Source: Desulfovibrio sp. Huiquan2017
Lineage (GTDB): Bacteria > Desulfobacterota > Desulfovibrionia > Desulfovibrionales > Desulfovibrionaceae
Assembly (NCBI RefSeq): GCF_017351175.1
Contig: NZ_JAFMPN010000017.1
Location: 1-64,000, forward strand
Length of the DNA stretch: 64,000 nucleotides
Direction of reading: 5' to 3'
Shown here: one piece after another, positions 17,572 through 27,675 of the stretch
Layout: each line of letters begins with the position of its first letter
Position numbering within the stretch: the stretch's first letter is position 1
Translations under genes and position numbers: made by a program
The notes under the pieces: model-generated
Seen by the model: the letters and a program-made list of their open reading frames with translations, nothing else
Database searches by the model: none
What the model was told of the DNA's origin: nothing

Positions 17572-18591
17572 ATGCGTTTTGCCCATCCCGAACCCGCGCC
17601 CGCGTCCGCCCGCATCTGGCCGGTCTTCCTGCCCTTTGCCGGGTGCCCGCACCGTTGCGTATTTTGCGCCCAGGACAAGCAGACCGGGCGGGACGGCGCG
17701 GATCTGGCCGCAGTGCGACGGGAGTTGGAAAACGATCTGGAAGGCGCGCGAAGGCAGGGACGCGGTCCCTACGAACTGGCCTTTTACGGGGGCACGTTTA
17801 CGGCCTTGCCCGCGCCGTGGCCCGAGACCTTTCTCGCCCTGGCCGCCCGTTTCCGCGCGGCGGGTTTGATCACCCGGGTGCGCTGCTCCACACGGCCGGA
17901 CTGCGTGGCCCCGGACCTCCTGGCCCGCCTTTTGGACCAGGGGCTGGACATGGTCGAGCTGGGCATCCAATCTTTTGACGACACGGCCTTGCGCGCCTCG
18001 GGGCGGGGGTATGTGGGAGCGGCCGCCCTGGCTGCTTGCGACATGGTGCGCGCCGCCGGGCTCGCCCTGGGCGTCCAGCTTTTGCCCGGACTGCCCGGCG
18101 ATCGGCCCGGCCTGTTTCAGCGGGATGTGCGCACGGCCGCCATGCTCGGACCCGAGACGGCCCGGCTCTACCCCTGCATGGTCGTCCGGGGCACGCCCCT
18201 GGCCGAGTTGTGGGAGCGGGGCGGGTATGTTCCGTGGAGCACGGACCGCGCCGTGCGTGAACTGGCCGAGGCTCTGCCCGTGCTCTGGACCCAGGGCGTC
18301 CGGGTCATCCGCCTGGGTCTGGCCCCGGAACCGACCTTGGACGACAACGTCCTGGCCGGGCTGCGCCATCCGGCCCTGGGACAGTCCGCCCGCGCCCGGG
18401 CCCTGTTGGAGGTTGTCCGGACCAAGGTCCGGGAACTGGGCGTCCCGCCCCGATCCCTGGCTGTGCCGCGCCGGTACTCGGGTGAATTCTACGGCCACAT
18501 CCGGGAGCTGGCCGCTGATTATTTCGCGCTCGGCCTGCCCGAGGGCGCGGTTTCCTTCATCGACGGGCCGGAGTTTATTCTGGAGGGATGA
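17572..18591 (+). CDS. radical SAM protein, Elp3/HemN-like
   Basis: A 339-residue radical SAM enzyme with the 4Fe-4S motif CPHRCVFC (Cys25, 29, 32) near the N-terminus, followed by YGGTFTALP, CSTRPDC, ELGIQSFDD and LLPGLPGD, the order found in the Elp3-like / COG1243 group. No acetyltransferase domain follows, unlike true Elp3. The start at 17572 places the Cys motif 25 residues from the N-terminus; the longer frame back to 17509 is not needed. It stands alone between a divergent glycan operon and the amidohydrolase gene. Target of the radical chemistry is unknown. Confidence 0.82.
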   Translation: MRFAHPEPAPASARIWPVFLPFAGCPHRCVFCAQDKQTGRDGADLAAVRRELENDLEGARRQGRGPYELAFYGGTFTALPAPWPETFLALAARFRAAGLITRVRCSTRPDCVAPDLLARLLDQGLDMVELGIQSFDDTALRASGRGYVGAAALAACDMVRAAGLALGVQLLPGLPGDRPGLFQRDVRTAAMLGPETARLYPCMVVRGTPLAELWERGGYVPWSTDRAVRELAEALPVLWTQGVRVIRLGLAPEPTLDDNVLAGLRHPALGQSARARALLEVVRTKVRELGVPPRSLAVPRRYSGEFYGHIRELAADYFALGLPEGAVSFIDGPEFILEG

Positions 18592-18717
18592 CCCCTTTCC
18601 GGATGCCTATTCTTTGCTTTACCCCGGCTGTAAAACATACTACGAAATATTCTCAGCCCGTGCGCGGGCACTTCACCGAAGACATCGAACCGAAAGAAGG
18701 GGAGGCGAATTAACCGA

Positions 18718-19848
18718 ATGGTTGAACTCGTTCGCGCGGCCAGAGCCGCGACCATGGTACCTGGTGCGCCCGTCATCAACGATGCGGCCATCCTCGTCGA
18801 TCAGGGAGTTATCAAGGAGGTCGGCACCTTCACCGCCCTTTCCGGAGCCCATTCCGGCCACATTCACGACCTTGGGGACATCCTCCTCTGCCCCGGCCTG
18901 GTCAATGCCCATTCCCATCTCGAATTGGCGCATCTCAAGGGCAAGTGCCCGTCCGGCCAGGGCTTCGTCGCCTGGGTGGAAGATCTGATGGGCCAGCCCA
19001 TTTTCGACCTTGAACCGGACCAACTCGACAGCGCCGTGCGGGAACTTAAACAGACCGGCACCGTCATGGTCGGGGATATCGCCACCCGCTTCGCCAAGGA
19101 AATGGCCGGAATGCTCGAAGCATCCGGCCTTTTTTTCGCGGTCTTCTGCGAGGCCATCGGCGAGACCGTGCCCAAGAAGACCTTTATTCCGTCCGGCGAG
19201 TTCGAATCGGGCTTTATGTCCGTGGCCGGGCACGCCCTGTACACCACCCACCGGGACGTGCTCCGGGCGGCCAAGGCCGAGACCCGCGACAAGGGGTTGC
19301 CCTTTTCCCTGCACCTGGCCGAGCACGACGAAGAGGTGGCCATCATGATGTCCGCGCCGAGCCGGTTCCTGGATCTGCTCCAGGCGCGCGGACGGCTGCT
19401 CGATTTCGAGCCGCCGGGCAAGAGCCCGGTGCGGCAGGCCGCGGACCTGGGGTTGCTCGACGAGACCACCCTGGCCGTGCACTGCGTCAAGGTCGGGGAC
19501 GACGACATCCAAACCGTGCGCGCCTCGGGGGCCACGGTCTGCCTGTGCCCGCGTTCCAACGAGTTTATCGGCGTGGGCCGCGCCCCGTGGGAAAAATGGT
19601 TCGCCTCGGGGACACCGCTCTGCCTGGGCACGGACTCCCTGGCCTCGAACACCGATCTCGACCTGTGGAACGAGGCCCTGTACCTCAAGGAAAATTTCAA
19701 CGGCGAGCTGGCGCTCATGGACCTGCTCGCCATGGTGACCCGCAACCCGGCGCGCATCCTGGGCGCGGGTGAAATCCTCGGCACGCTGGAGCCGGGCAAG
19801 GCCGCGGCCTTCGCCCAGGTTCCCGAGTCCCTTCAAGCGCTATTTTAG
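18718..19848 (+). CDS. amidohydrolase of the deaminase type
   Basis: A 376-residue TIM-barrel amidohydrolase. The first metal site is NAHSHLE (His65, His67), then HLAEHDEE, VHCVKV and the catalytic LGTDSLASN. This pattern fits the cytosine / 5'-methylthioadenosine / aminodeoxyfutalosine deaminase group rather than dihydroorotase. The stop is 21 bases before pyrB, so it is probably co-transcribed with pyrBC; a pyrimidine-salvage role or the futalosine step of menaquinone synthesis are both possible. Upstream 126 bases contain only a weak promoter-like stretch (TTGCTT ... CATACT). Confidence 0.82.
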   Translation: MVELVRAARAATMVPGAPVINDAAILVDQGVIKEVGTFTALSGAHSGHIHDLGDILLCPGLVNAHSHLELAHLKGKCPSGQGFVAWVEDLMGQPIFDLEPDQLDSAVRELKQTGTVMVGDIATRFAKEMAGMLEASGLFFAVFCEAIGETVPKKTFIPSGEFESGFMSVAGHALYTTHRDVLRAAKAETRDKGLPFSLHLAEHDEEVAIMMSAPSRFLDLLQARGRLLDFEPPGKSPVRQAADLGLLDETTLAVHCVKVGDDDIQTVRASGATVCLCPRSNEFIGVGRAPWEKWFASGTPLCLGTDSLASNTDLDLWNEALYLKENFNGELALMDLLAMVTRNPARILGAGEILGTLEPGKAAAFAQVPESLQALF

Positions 19849-19869
19849 GATGGCGGAGGCAGAAACGAC

Positions 19870-20799
19870 ATGAAATGGTTACACAAGGACCTGTTGGATG
19901 TGTCCCAGCTTTCTCCGGCGGAGGTCATGGCGATCTTCGAGACAGCGGGACGATTCCAGGAATTGCAGGAGCGGCCGGTCAAGAAAGTGCCGACCCTCAA
20001 AGGCCGCAGCGTGGTGCTGTTCTTCGCCGAGCCGAGCACGCGCACCAAGACGAGTTTCGACGTGGCCGGGAAACGGCTGTCCGCCGATACTTTTTCCCTG
20101 GCCAAGAGCTCGTCCAGCCTGACCAAGGGTGAATCCCTCAAGGACACCGCCCTGACTCTTCAGGCCATGGCACCGGACGCCATCGTCATTCGTCATTGGA
20201 GCTCCGGCGCGGCCCGGTTTCTGGCCGACAGGCTGGACTGTTCGGTCATCAATGCGGGCGACGGGCGCCACGCCCACCCCACTCAGGCCTTGCTCGACGC
20301 CTTCACCCTGTACCAGGAGTGGGGCGGGGTGGCCGGCAAGACCATCCTTATCCTCGGCGATATCGCCCATAGCCGCGTGGCCCGGTCCAACGTCATCCTG
20401 TTGACCCGGCTCGGGGCCAAGGTTCGCCTGTGCGGCCCGCGCACCCTGCTGCCTCCGGCGCTCAAGACCTGGCCGGTCACGGTCCACTCCGACCTGAACG
20501 AGGCGGTCAAGGGCGTGGACGCGGTCATGTGTCTGCGCCTCCAGCTCGAACGCCAGAAGGACGGGCTGCTGCCCGATCTGCGCGAATACTCCCGAACCTA
20601 CGGCATGGGCATGAAGCAGGTGGATCTGGCCAACCCGGACGTGCGCATCCTTCACCCCGGCCCGCTCAACCGGGGCGTGGAGATCAGCTCCGAGCTGGCC
20701 GATGCCGACAACTCTCTGATCCTCGACCAGGTCGCCAGCGGCGTGGTCGTGCGCATGGCCCTGTTGTTCCTGTACATGACCAGGAAGGGAGAGGAATAG
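19870..20799 (+). CDS. pyrB: aspartate carbamoyltransferase catalytic chain
   Basis: A 309-residue enzyme that condenses carbamoyl phosphate with aspartate in pyrimidine synthesis. The carbamoyl-phosphate loop is [10 protein letters not shown] (54-63), with the 80s-loop region SSSLTKGES and the HPTQALLD motif; [11 protein letters not shown] matches the aspartate domain. Length is normal for the catalytic subunit. No pyrI regulatory chain is adjacent. Together with the amidohydrolase and pyrC it forms a rightward unit, although a hairpin repeat separates it from pyrC. Confidence 0.95.
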   Translation: MKWLHKDLLDVSQLSPAEVMAIFETAGRFQELQERPVKKVPTLKGRSVVLFFAEPSTRTKTSFDVAGKRLSADTFSLAKSSSSLTKGESLKDTALTLQAMAPDAIVIRHWSSGAARFLADRLDCSVINAGDGRHAHPTQALLDAFTLYQEWGGVAGKTILILGDIAHSRVARSNVILLTRLGAKVRLCGPRTLLPPALKTWPVTVHSDLNEAVKGVDAVMCLRLQLERQKDGLLPDLREYSRTYGMGMKQVDLANPDVRILHPGPLNRGVEISSELADADNSLILDQVASGVVVRMALLFLYMTRKGEE

Positions 20800-20936
20800 G
20801 GGAAGCCGCCTGCGGCGGCGAGGTCGGGTGACTTTGCCTCCGGCGGCCAAAGGGGCGGCCCCCCTTTGGAATCCCTGTGTCGCCTTCGGCGAAGTGGTTC
20901 ATTTGAGAAGCGAGACCTTCGCGGACGACGAACTCC

Positions 20937-21019
20937 GCGAAGCGGCGATAAAAAGTTTTGGAGATTCTCAAGAACCTTTTGGAAAAGGTTCTTAAGCCCC
21001 CGGCGGGGCCGCCGGAGGC
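20937..21019 (+). repeat. intergenic hairpin repeat, family 1, copy A
   Basis: Shares AAAGTTTTGGAGA-TC, then a palindrome (AAGAACCTTTT / AAAAGGTTCTT, 20970-20993), then GCCGCCGGAGGC with copies at 37525-37615 and 61103-61172. Here it fills much of the 237 bases between pyrB and pyrC and ends a few bases before the pyrC ribosome site. The other two copies lie between convergent genes. Confidence 0.75.
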
Positions 21020-21036
21020 ACACAAGGAGTACCATC

Positions 21037-22320
21037 ATGGCCAAGATCGATTTGATAGTCAGGCGCGCCGGACTGGACGGAAGGGAAGTGGACGTGTTCG
21101 TGTCCGAGGGGAAGATCGTCGAGGTCACGGCCGCGACCGAATCGCCGGACGCGGGCGACGCCCTGGTGGAGGATGCCCGTGGGCTGACGCTCATGCCGTC
21201 CCTGACCGATGTACATGTACACTTGCGTGAGCCGGGTTTCGAATACAAGGAGGACATCGAGTCCGGGCTGCGGGCCGCGGCCCTGGGCGGGTTTTCGAAC
21301 ATCATGTGCATGGCCAACACCAATCCGGTCAACGACAACGGCTCGGTGACCGAATTCATGCTTGAAAAGGCCCGCCGGCACTGGCCCAACGGTCCGAGAT
21401 TGTTCCCCATCGGCGCGCTGACCAAGGGGTTGCAGGGCAAGGAGCTGGCACCCATGGCCGAGCTGGCCCGGGCGGGGTGCGCGGCGTTCTCCAACGACGG
21501 CGTGCCGGTGGAGTCCACGAAGATTTTTCGCCTGGCCGTGGAATACGCCTCGGACTGGGACCGCGTGGTCATCGATCATTGCGAGGACCCGTATCTGGGC
21601 GTGGGCGCGGGCATCAACGAGGGCGAGGTGTCGAGCCGCCTCGGGCTGCCCGGCCAGCCCGACGTGGCCGAGGCGTTGCAGGTGGCCCGCGACGTTCTGC
21701 TGGCCGAGTACCTGGACCTGCCGATTCATCTGGCGCACATTTCCTGCCGCAAGTCCGTGGACCTCATCCGTTTCGCCAAGGCGCGCGGGGTGAAGATCAC
21801 GGCCGAGACCACGCCGCATTACCTGACCATGACCGAGGCCGTTTTGGAAGCCGAAGGCACGGAATACGACACCGCGGCCAAGGTCAATCCACCACTTCGT
21901 CCCGAGGCGGACCGGCTGGCGGTGATCGAGGCCCTGAACGACGGGACCATTGACTGCCTGGCCACGGACCATGCGCCCCATGCGGGTCATGAGAAGGAAA
22001 CCGAGTTCGACGTGGCTCCGTGCGGCATATCCGGTTTGGACACGGCCCTGTCTGTGACCTGGGGGCTGGTGCGCGACGGCGTGCTCTCCCGGGAGGCCTT
22101 CCTGCGCGCCTGGACCACGGCCCCATGCGGTATATTCAACCTGCCGGTGAATACCTTCGCGCCCGGCGATCCGGCGGACTTTTTCCTGTTCGACGAGGCC
22201 GAGGAATGGGTTGTCGGGCCTCGGACCCTGCAATCCAAGGGCAAAAATACGCCGCTCATGGGTTCCACGCTGAAAGGGCGGGTAAAAACCCATTTCATTG
22301 CGGGCAAAAAAATTGTATAA
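21037..22320 (+). CDS. pyrC: dihydroorotase
   Basis: A 427-residue type I dihydroorotase. The first metal site DVHVHLREPG is followed by ANTNPV, the HCED and HLAHIS segments and the catalytic-region ATDHAPH; the Lys that is carbamylated in the family lies in the central part. The ATG at 21037 has a perfect AAGGAG 7 bases upstream and begins the family-typical MAKIDLIVRRA; the longer frame from 20866 runs through the repeat. It closes the ring of carbamoyl-aspartate made by pyrB, the preceding gene. Confidence 0.95.
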   Translation: MAKIDLIVRRAGLDGREVDVFVSEGKIVEVTAATESPDAGDALVEDARGLTLMPSLTDVHVHLREPGFEYKEDIESGLRAAALGGFSNIMCMANTNPVNDNGSVTEFMLEKARRHWPNGPRLFPIGALTKGLQGKELAPMAELARAGCAAFSNDGVPVESTKIFRLAVEYASDWDRVVIDHCEDPYLGVGAGINEGEVSSRLGLPGQPDVAEALQVARDVLLAEYLDLPIHLAHISCRKSVDLIRFAKARGVKITAETTPHYLTMTEAVLEAEGTEYDTAAKVNPPLRPEADRLAVIEALNDGTIDCLATDHAPHAGHEKETEFDVAPCGISGLDTALSVTWGLVRDGVLSREAFLRAWTTAPCGIFNLPVNTFAPGDPADFFLFDEAEEWVVGPRTLQSKGKNTPLMGSTLKGRVKTHFIAGKKIV

Positions 22321-22455
22321 TAGGGATTCCCGTCAGCCGACCATGGGCGCGGGAATCGCGTCGGGACGCATTCGTCCCCGGGGCGCAACCATGCAACGAT
22401 TCAATAGTCGGGCCGTTCGTCACCGATCCATGCGGGCGGCCGAGAGAGGAGAGAT

Positions 22456-23790
22456 ATGAGTCAGCCTTTCAAAGATGCTGTCGGCTTTTGCAAAACCATC
22501 ATGCGCAACGGGTTTGACGCCTACATCATCAACGTCCGGCTCCAGGCGCTCACCCTGGACGAAATAGGCAGCGAACAGGAACTGGACATCTGCACCGATG
22601 CCCCGTTCGACGAACTGAAGAAGTATTTCCCCAACATGGAGGAAGCCGGCGACAAGGGCACCCTCGGCACTCTGGCCGAAGGGGGGACGACCTACTTCTT
22701 CTATCCCGCCTGCACCGAAGAGTCCGCCTACACCGACGAGACGATCGCCACCATGACTCCCCGGCTGCTGAAGCGGCTGGAACGGCGTGGCGACATCCCG
22801 TTGTCGGCCGTCTGCCCGTTCATCCCCAAGGCCAAAGAGACTTACGCGGACTTCGCGGACTTCGCCGAGGGCCAGATCCGCTTCAAGGGCATTCCGGACC
22901 AGGCCCTGAAGAAGGATTATTCCCTGGCCTACCGGGCCATGCGCTTCGCCGCCAACTTCGACAAGGAGATCGAGGCCAACTCCTGGGCGGCCATCGTGCG
23001 CAGCTCCCGCCGCGTGCTCGATTACGTGCCCATGGCCGATTTCCTGGACGAGTGGCGCAAGGTCGAAGCCGAGGCCATGCACAAGTTTTTCAGCCTGCTC
23101 TTCGATTCCATGCTGCTGCACGGGCTCATTCCCGAGATCGCGGCCCTGTCCCGCGTCTCTCAGATCAAAAATCCCGAGGAAGGGACCGAGGAGACCGTCC
23201 TGGCGCACACCCTGGACGTCATGAAGGCCTACCCCGAGGAATTGCCCTACGACTGGTTCGGCACCGTGGCCTGCCTGTTCCACGACATCGGCAAGCTCTA
23301 CACCGCCGAGTACTACGACGGCCGCTGGAATTTCCTTCAGCACCATCGCGTGGGCGCGAAGGTCGCCCGCAAGGTCCTGAAACGGCTTCGTTTCGAGGAG
23401 CAGGATATCGACCTGATCTGCGATCTCGTCCAGAACCACATGCGCCCGCACTTCATGCTCACCGACAAGGGCATCCGGCGTCTGCGCGCCCTGGACGAAT
23501 ACCCGCGCATCATGGAGATGGTCCGGGCCGACATCAAGGCCCGCAACGGTTCCTGGCGCGAGTTCAACCACAATCTCAAGATGGCCGAACGCGCCGACAT
23601 ACCGGACCTGGAGCTCGAACCGCTGCTCGACGGCAACCGGATCATGGAGCTGGCCAAGCTCAAGCCCGGTCCGGCCATCGGCAAGATTCGCGACCAGCTG
23701 CTTGAGGCTCAGGTCCGCGACGATGTCTCGACCATCGAAGAGGCCGAGGATTTCGTCCTCGATTACGTCGAAGAACACCGCCTGTACTAA
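22456..23790 (+). CDS. CCA-enzyme-like HD domain protein with altered nucleotidyltransferase motifs
   Basis: A 444-residue protein laid out like the tRNA CCA-adding / poly(A) polymerase family followed by an HD domain. The C-terminal half has the HD motif (His251; CLFHDIGK with His276-Asp277; QHHRVG) and looks competent for metal-dependent phosphohydrolysis. The N-terminal half matches the family in RFKGIPDQALKKDYSLAYRAMRFAA, but the catalytic features are changed: the GG-x-x-RD loop reads INVRLQAL, the DxD pair reads ELD (ICTD follows) and the RRDxxxNA motif reads RRGDIPLSAV. A GGAGAGAT ribosome site precedes the ATG. It may therefore act only as an HD phosphohydrolase or RNA-binding protein; function not proven. 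Confidence 0.8.
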   Translation: MSQPFKDAVGFCKTIMRNGFDAYIINVRLQALTLDEIGSEQELDICTDAPFDELKKYFPNMEEAGDKGTLGTLAEGGTTYFFYPACTEESAYTDETIATMTPRLLKRLERRGDIPLSAVCPFIPKAKETYADFADFAEGQIRFKGIPDQALKKDYSLAYRAMRFAANFDKEIEANSWAAIVRSSRRVLDYVPMADFLDEWRKVEAEAMHKFFSLLFDSMLLHGLIPEIAALSRVSQIKNPEEGTEETVLAHTLDVMKAYPEELPYDWFGTVACLFHDIGKLYTAEYYDGRWNFLQHHRVGAKVARKVLKRLRFEEQDIDLICDLVQNHMRPHFMLTDKGIRRLRALDEYPRIMEMVRADIKARNGSWREFNHNLKMAERADIPDLELEPLLDGNRIMELAKLKPGPAIGKIRDQLLEAQVRDDVSTIEEAEDFVLDYVEEHRLY

Positions 23791-23810
23791 AAGGCGACAG
23801 CACACTGAGA

Positions 23811-23846
23811 AAACGCCCGGTTCGGTATTCCGAACCGGGCGTTTTT
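23811..23846. terminator. bidirectional rho-independent terminator
   Basis: A perfect stem ACGCCCGGTTCGG / CCGAACCGGGCGT with a TATT loop, preceded by A residues and followed by TTTT. It ends the rightward HD gene and can also act leftward. Confidence 0.88.
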
Positions 23847-23863
23847 GCCTGCCGGAAGACATG

Positions 23864-23892
23864 AAAAAAGCCGATTCGCGGGGGAATCGGCT
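23864..23892 (-). terminator. terminator of the leftward gene at 23916
   Basis: Minus strand: AGCCGATTC / GAATCGGCT stem followed by TTTTTT, 24 bases beyond the stop of the unknown 287-residue gene. Confidence 0.78.
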
Positions 23893-23915
23893 GCGTCGGT
23901 TCGACCGGATGGGGC

Positions 23916-24779
23916 CTAGACCGTCATGCTCGTGAGCTGCGGGGAGGTGTCGCCCGGTACGGCCTGGTAGGCGTCGAGGGCCTGGTCCATGTTCGTCTTG
24001 GCGGGATCGAACTGTTCTTCGAGTTGGCTGGTCAGGTCCTGGAGCTGGGCGGTGTTGTCCAACTCGTTCTTGAGCTGGGCCAGGACGTCGTTGAGCGGAG
24101 CCAGGGGGTCGGCATCCTCCGAGCCCCGGGCAACCTGTGCGTAGAGCCCGGCGCTCGCGTTCTGGGTGGCCGAAGCGTTCCCGGAGGATTCGGCTACGTG
24201 GAAGATTTCGTTCTGGCCATTGTCGAAGAATTCGTTCAGGGCCGTGTTGATGCCCGAATTGAACTTCGTCATGGTCGCGTCGCCCGCGTTGGTGCCGAAG
24301 TTTCGGTCAATGAACTTGAGGGCGTTGAGCAATCCATCGCCCAAGGTGTCCTCGTTCACGCCCGAGGAGGTGCTCTGCACGATCATCCCGGCGGCCGCGG
24401 CGGCGGTCTCGTCGCCGAATCGTTCGCGCAGCCAGTCCATGGTCGAGGCCAGTTGGTCGCGCAGGGCCCCGGTGTCCTTGATCTCGCCGTTCTCATCCGT
24501 GATCTCGCTCATGCGGCGGGCGATCTCGTTGGCGAAGGTCTCGCCCAGCGTCTGGTCGCTGGCTGAGGATTTCCCGGCCTGTCCCGGCGCGTTGGCCAGG
24601 GCCGAGGCCGCCGGGGTCAGCCCGTCCTTGGCCGGGTTGGCCACCGCCACCTGGCCCAGGCGCAAACCCGGCGCCTTTTCCAGCAACGAAGACGCGGCTC
24701 CCCGGTCTTCGCCCTGGTCCCGCCGGGTCTTGAGCTGTTGCATGAACCCGTAGTTCATATGTGCGCCAGAGATGATCAT
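23916..24779 (-). CDS. unknown soluble protein
   Basis: A 287-residue Ala-, Asp- and Gln-rich acidic protein without membrane segments or signal peptide. It is largely helical by composition, with a disordered N-terminal 80 residues and a C-terminal stretch rich in Gln, Leu and Asp (LKNELDNTAQLQDLTSQLEEQF) that could form a coiled coil. I recognise no family. An AAGAG site stands before the ATG at 24779; a second ATG (24758) is possible. It is a single-gene unit with its own terminator. Confidence 0.7.
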   Translation of the reverse strand: MIISGAHMNYGFMQQLKTRRDQGEDRGAASSLLEKAPGLRLGQVAVANPAKDGLTPAASALANAPGQAGKSSASDQTLGETFANEIARRMSEITDENGEIKDTGALRDQLASTMDWLRERFGDETAAAAAGMIVQSTSSGVNEDTLGDGLLNALKFIDRNFGTNAGDATMTKFNSGINTALNEFFDNGQNEIFHVAESSGNASATQNASAGLYAQVARGSEDADPLAPLNDVLAQLKNELDNTAQLQDLTSQLEEQFDPAKTNMDQALDAYQAVPGDTSPQLTSMTV

Positions 24780-24892
24780 GTTGCTCTTATCGGCGGTTGT
24801 GAATATTTCTTTATGTCCTTAAGCGAAAAAGATGAATCCGGCGTTGCTCGATTGGCAACGTGCGCTATGAAGCGGATTTAACCATTACGCCC

Positions 24893-25093
24893 ATGGTCAG
24901 ATTGGAGGCCTCGGCTTCCCTGCTTATGTTTTCGAGGAAGTTAGAGACCGACTGGTGGATGCTGAACGAGTGCAAGGTCAAGGCGGGCAAGCTGTATCTC
25001 GGCGCACACAAGGGGACGGCCCGGGTCAAACGGCAGGAGTTCAAAAGGAGCCCTTTGCCAACCCTTCCCGCGAAGCGGCCCCAAACGATTTAG
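24893..25093 (+). CDS. doubtful small ORF
   Basis: An open frame of 66 codons (from the ATG at 24893) in the 403-base gap between the unknown protein gene and folD. The product (MVRLEASASLLMF...) has a basic C-terminus and no recognised features. There is no ribosome binding site, so it may be a relic or chance ORF. The rest of the gap holds only the folD terminator. Confidence 0.25.
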   Translation: MVRLEASASLLMFSRKLETDWWMLNECKVKAGKLYLGAHKGTARVKRQEFKRSPLPTLPAKRPQTI

Positions 25094-25123
25094 GAAAGGA
25101 GAGAGGAAGGGGAAACGGGGGGC

Positions 25124-25160
25124 AAAAAAGCCCGGTACGGCGCGGGCCGTATCGGGCTTT
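25124..25160 (-). terminator. terminator after folD
   Basis: Minus strand: GCCCGATACGG / CCGTACCGGGC stem (one mismatch pair) followed by TTTTTT, 23 bases after the folD stop. Confidence 0.82.
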
Positions 25161-25182
25161 CATTTTTACGTTGCGCGGCGGG

Positions 25183-26043
25183 CTATTCGGCGCCCACGTG
25201 CATCTTGAAGGCCTGGAGGGTGTTGACCATGAGTTGGGCGATGGTCATGGGGCCGACGCCGCCGGGAACCGGGGTGATGGCGTGGACCTTGTCCTTGAGC
25301 CCCTCGAAATCGCAGTCTCCGGCCAACCCCTCGTCCGTGCGGTTGATGCCCACATCCACCACCACCGCGCCTTCCTTGACCATGTCGGCCGTGACGAACT
25401 TGGGCTTGCCTATGGCCGCGAAGATGTAGTCCGCTTCCAGGCATTCCGCCTTGAGGTCCGGGGTGCGCGAGTGGCACAGGGTCACGGTGGCGTTGGCGCA
25501 GGGGCCGCTCTGGGCGAGCATCATGGCCAGGGGCTTGCCCACGATGTTGGACCGGCCGATGACCACGGCCTTCTTGCAGGCCGGGTCCAGGCCGTAGCGC
25601 TTGAGCAGGTTGATGACGCCCGCCGGAGTACACGGCTTGAAGCCGGGCAGGCCCAGCGACATCTTGCCCACGTTGACCGGGTGGAAGCCGTCCACATCCT
25701 TGTCCGGGTCGATCAGGTCGAGAATTTTCTGGGAGTCGAGCCCCTTGGGCAGGGGCAACTGGACCAGGATGCCGTCTACGGACACGTCGCGGTTGAGTTC
25801 GTGGATGAGTCCTTCCAGTTCAAGCTGGCTGGCGGTTTCGAGCCGGTGGGGGATGGAGCGGATGGAGCAGTCCTCGCAGGCGCGCTCCTTGTTGCGCACG
25901 TAGACCTGGCTGGCCGGGTCCTCGCCCACCAGCACCACGGCCAGTCCGGGCTTGCGTCCGTACTTGGCTTTGAGCTTGTCCACCTCTTCCCTGATTTCGG
26001 CGCGAATGGTCGCGGCCGTTTCCTTTCCGTCTAGCAGGATCAT
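25183..26043 (-). CDS. folD: methylenetetrahydrofolate dehydrogenase / cyclohydrolase
   Basis: A 286-residue bifunctional one-carbon enzyme interconverting methylene-, methenyl- and formyl-tetrahydrofolate. Seen: [23 protein letters not shown] (broken here by residues 35-57 of the family), [15 protein letters not shown], the DGFHPVNVG signature, [14 protein letters not shown] of the nucleotide site and [15 protein letters not shown] near the C-terminus. The Lys of the YVRNK segment is the catalytic one in the family. It lies 176 bases after eno on the same strand, with a weak hairpin between them. Confidence 0.96.
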   Translation of the reverse strand: MILLDGKETAATIRAEIREEVDKLKAKYGRKPGLAVVLVGEDPASQVYVRNKERACEDCSIRSIPHRLETASQLELEGLIHELNRDVSVDGILVQLPLPKGLDSQKILDLIDPDKDVDGFHPVNVGKMSLGLPGFKPCTPAGVINLLKRYGLDPACKKAVVIGRSNIVGKPLAMMLAQSGPCANATVTLCHSRTPDLKAECLEADYIFAAIGKPKFVTADMVKEGAVVVDVGINRTDEGLAGDCDFEGLKDKVHAITPVPGGVGPMTIAQLMVNTLQAFKMHVGAE

Positions 26044-26176
26044 GTCTCACTCCGCGTTTGAAATATGGGGTTGCCGTACAAGTGCTGGCCGCTACGTAGA
26101 GAAAAAGGCGCCGGTTGGCAAGCCGGGGGCCGCTTGCCGGATTTTCGCCGCGCGCCGCGCCGGACGGCCGAAAGGA

Positions 26177-26209
26177 GAAGGGGAGGGCCGCGCTCGGCCC
26201 TCCCCCTTT
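26177..26209 (-). terminator. GC-rich hairpin between eno and folD
   Basis: Stem GGGGAGGGCCG / CGGCCCTCCCC with a short loop, 10 bases past the eno stop. The T tract is poor (CTTCTCCTTTC), so it may only partly terminate. Confidence 0.45.
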
Positions 26210-26219
26210 CCGGTGTGTG

Positions 26220-27539
<1,320 letters not shown>

Positions 27540-27560
27540 TCAAACAACGAAACCGGGCGG

Positions 27561-27589
27561 ATTCTAGAGGATTTCCACCCAATGCTCAA
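27561..27589 (-). promoter_or_regulatory. eno promoter
   Basis: Minus strand: TTGAGC (27589-27584), 17-base spacer, TAGAAT (27566-27561). A leader of about 50 bases then leads to the eno ribosome site. Good match to the sigma-70 consensus. Confidence 0.65.
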
Positions 27590-27675
27590 TTCCTTACTAC
27601 GGATGCGCGAAAATGGGCAGTCCTTTTTAAAACGATGCGGCAAAGATATTCGTCCGGCGTCCGCCGGGGGCAGGC

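Noticed and set aside
23895-23915. A GGTTCGACC sequence resembling a tRNA T-arm
   Set aside because: No acceptor, D or anticodon arm can be formed around it; it lies between a terminator and a protein gene.
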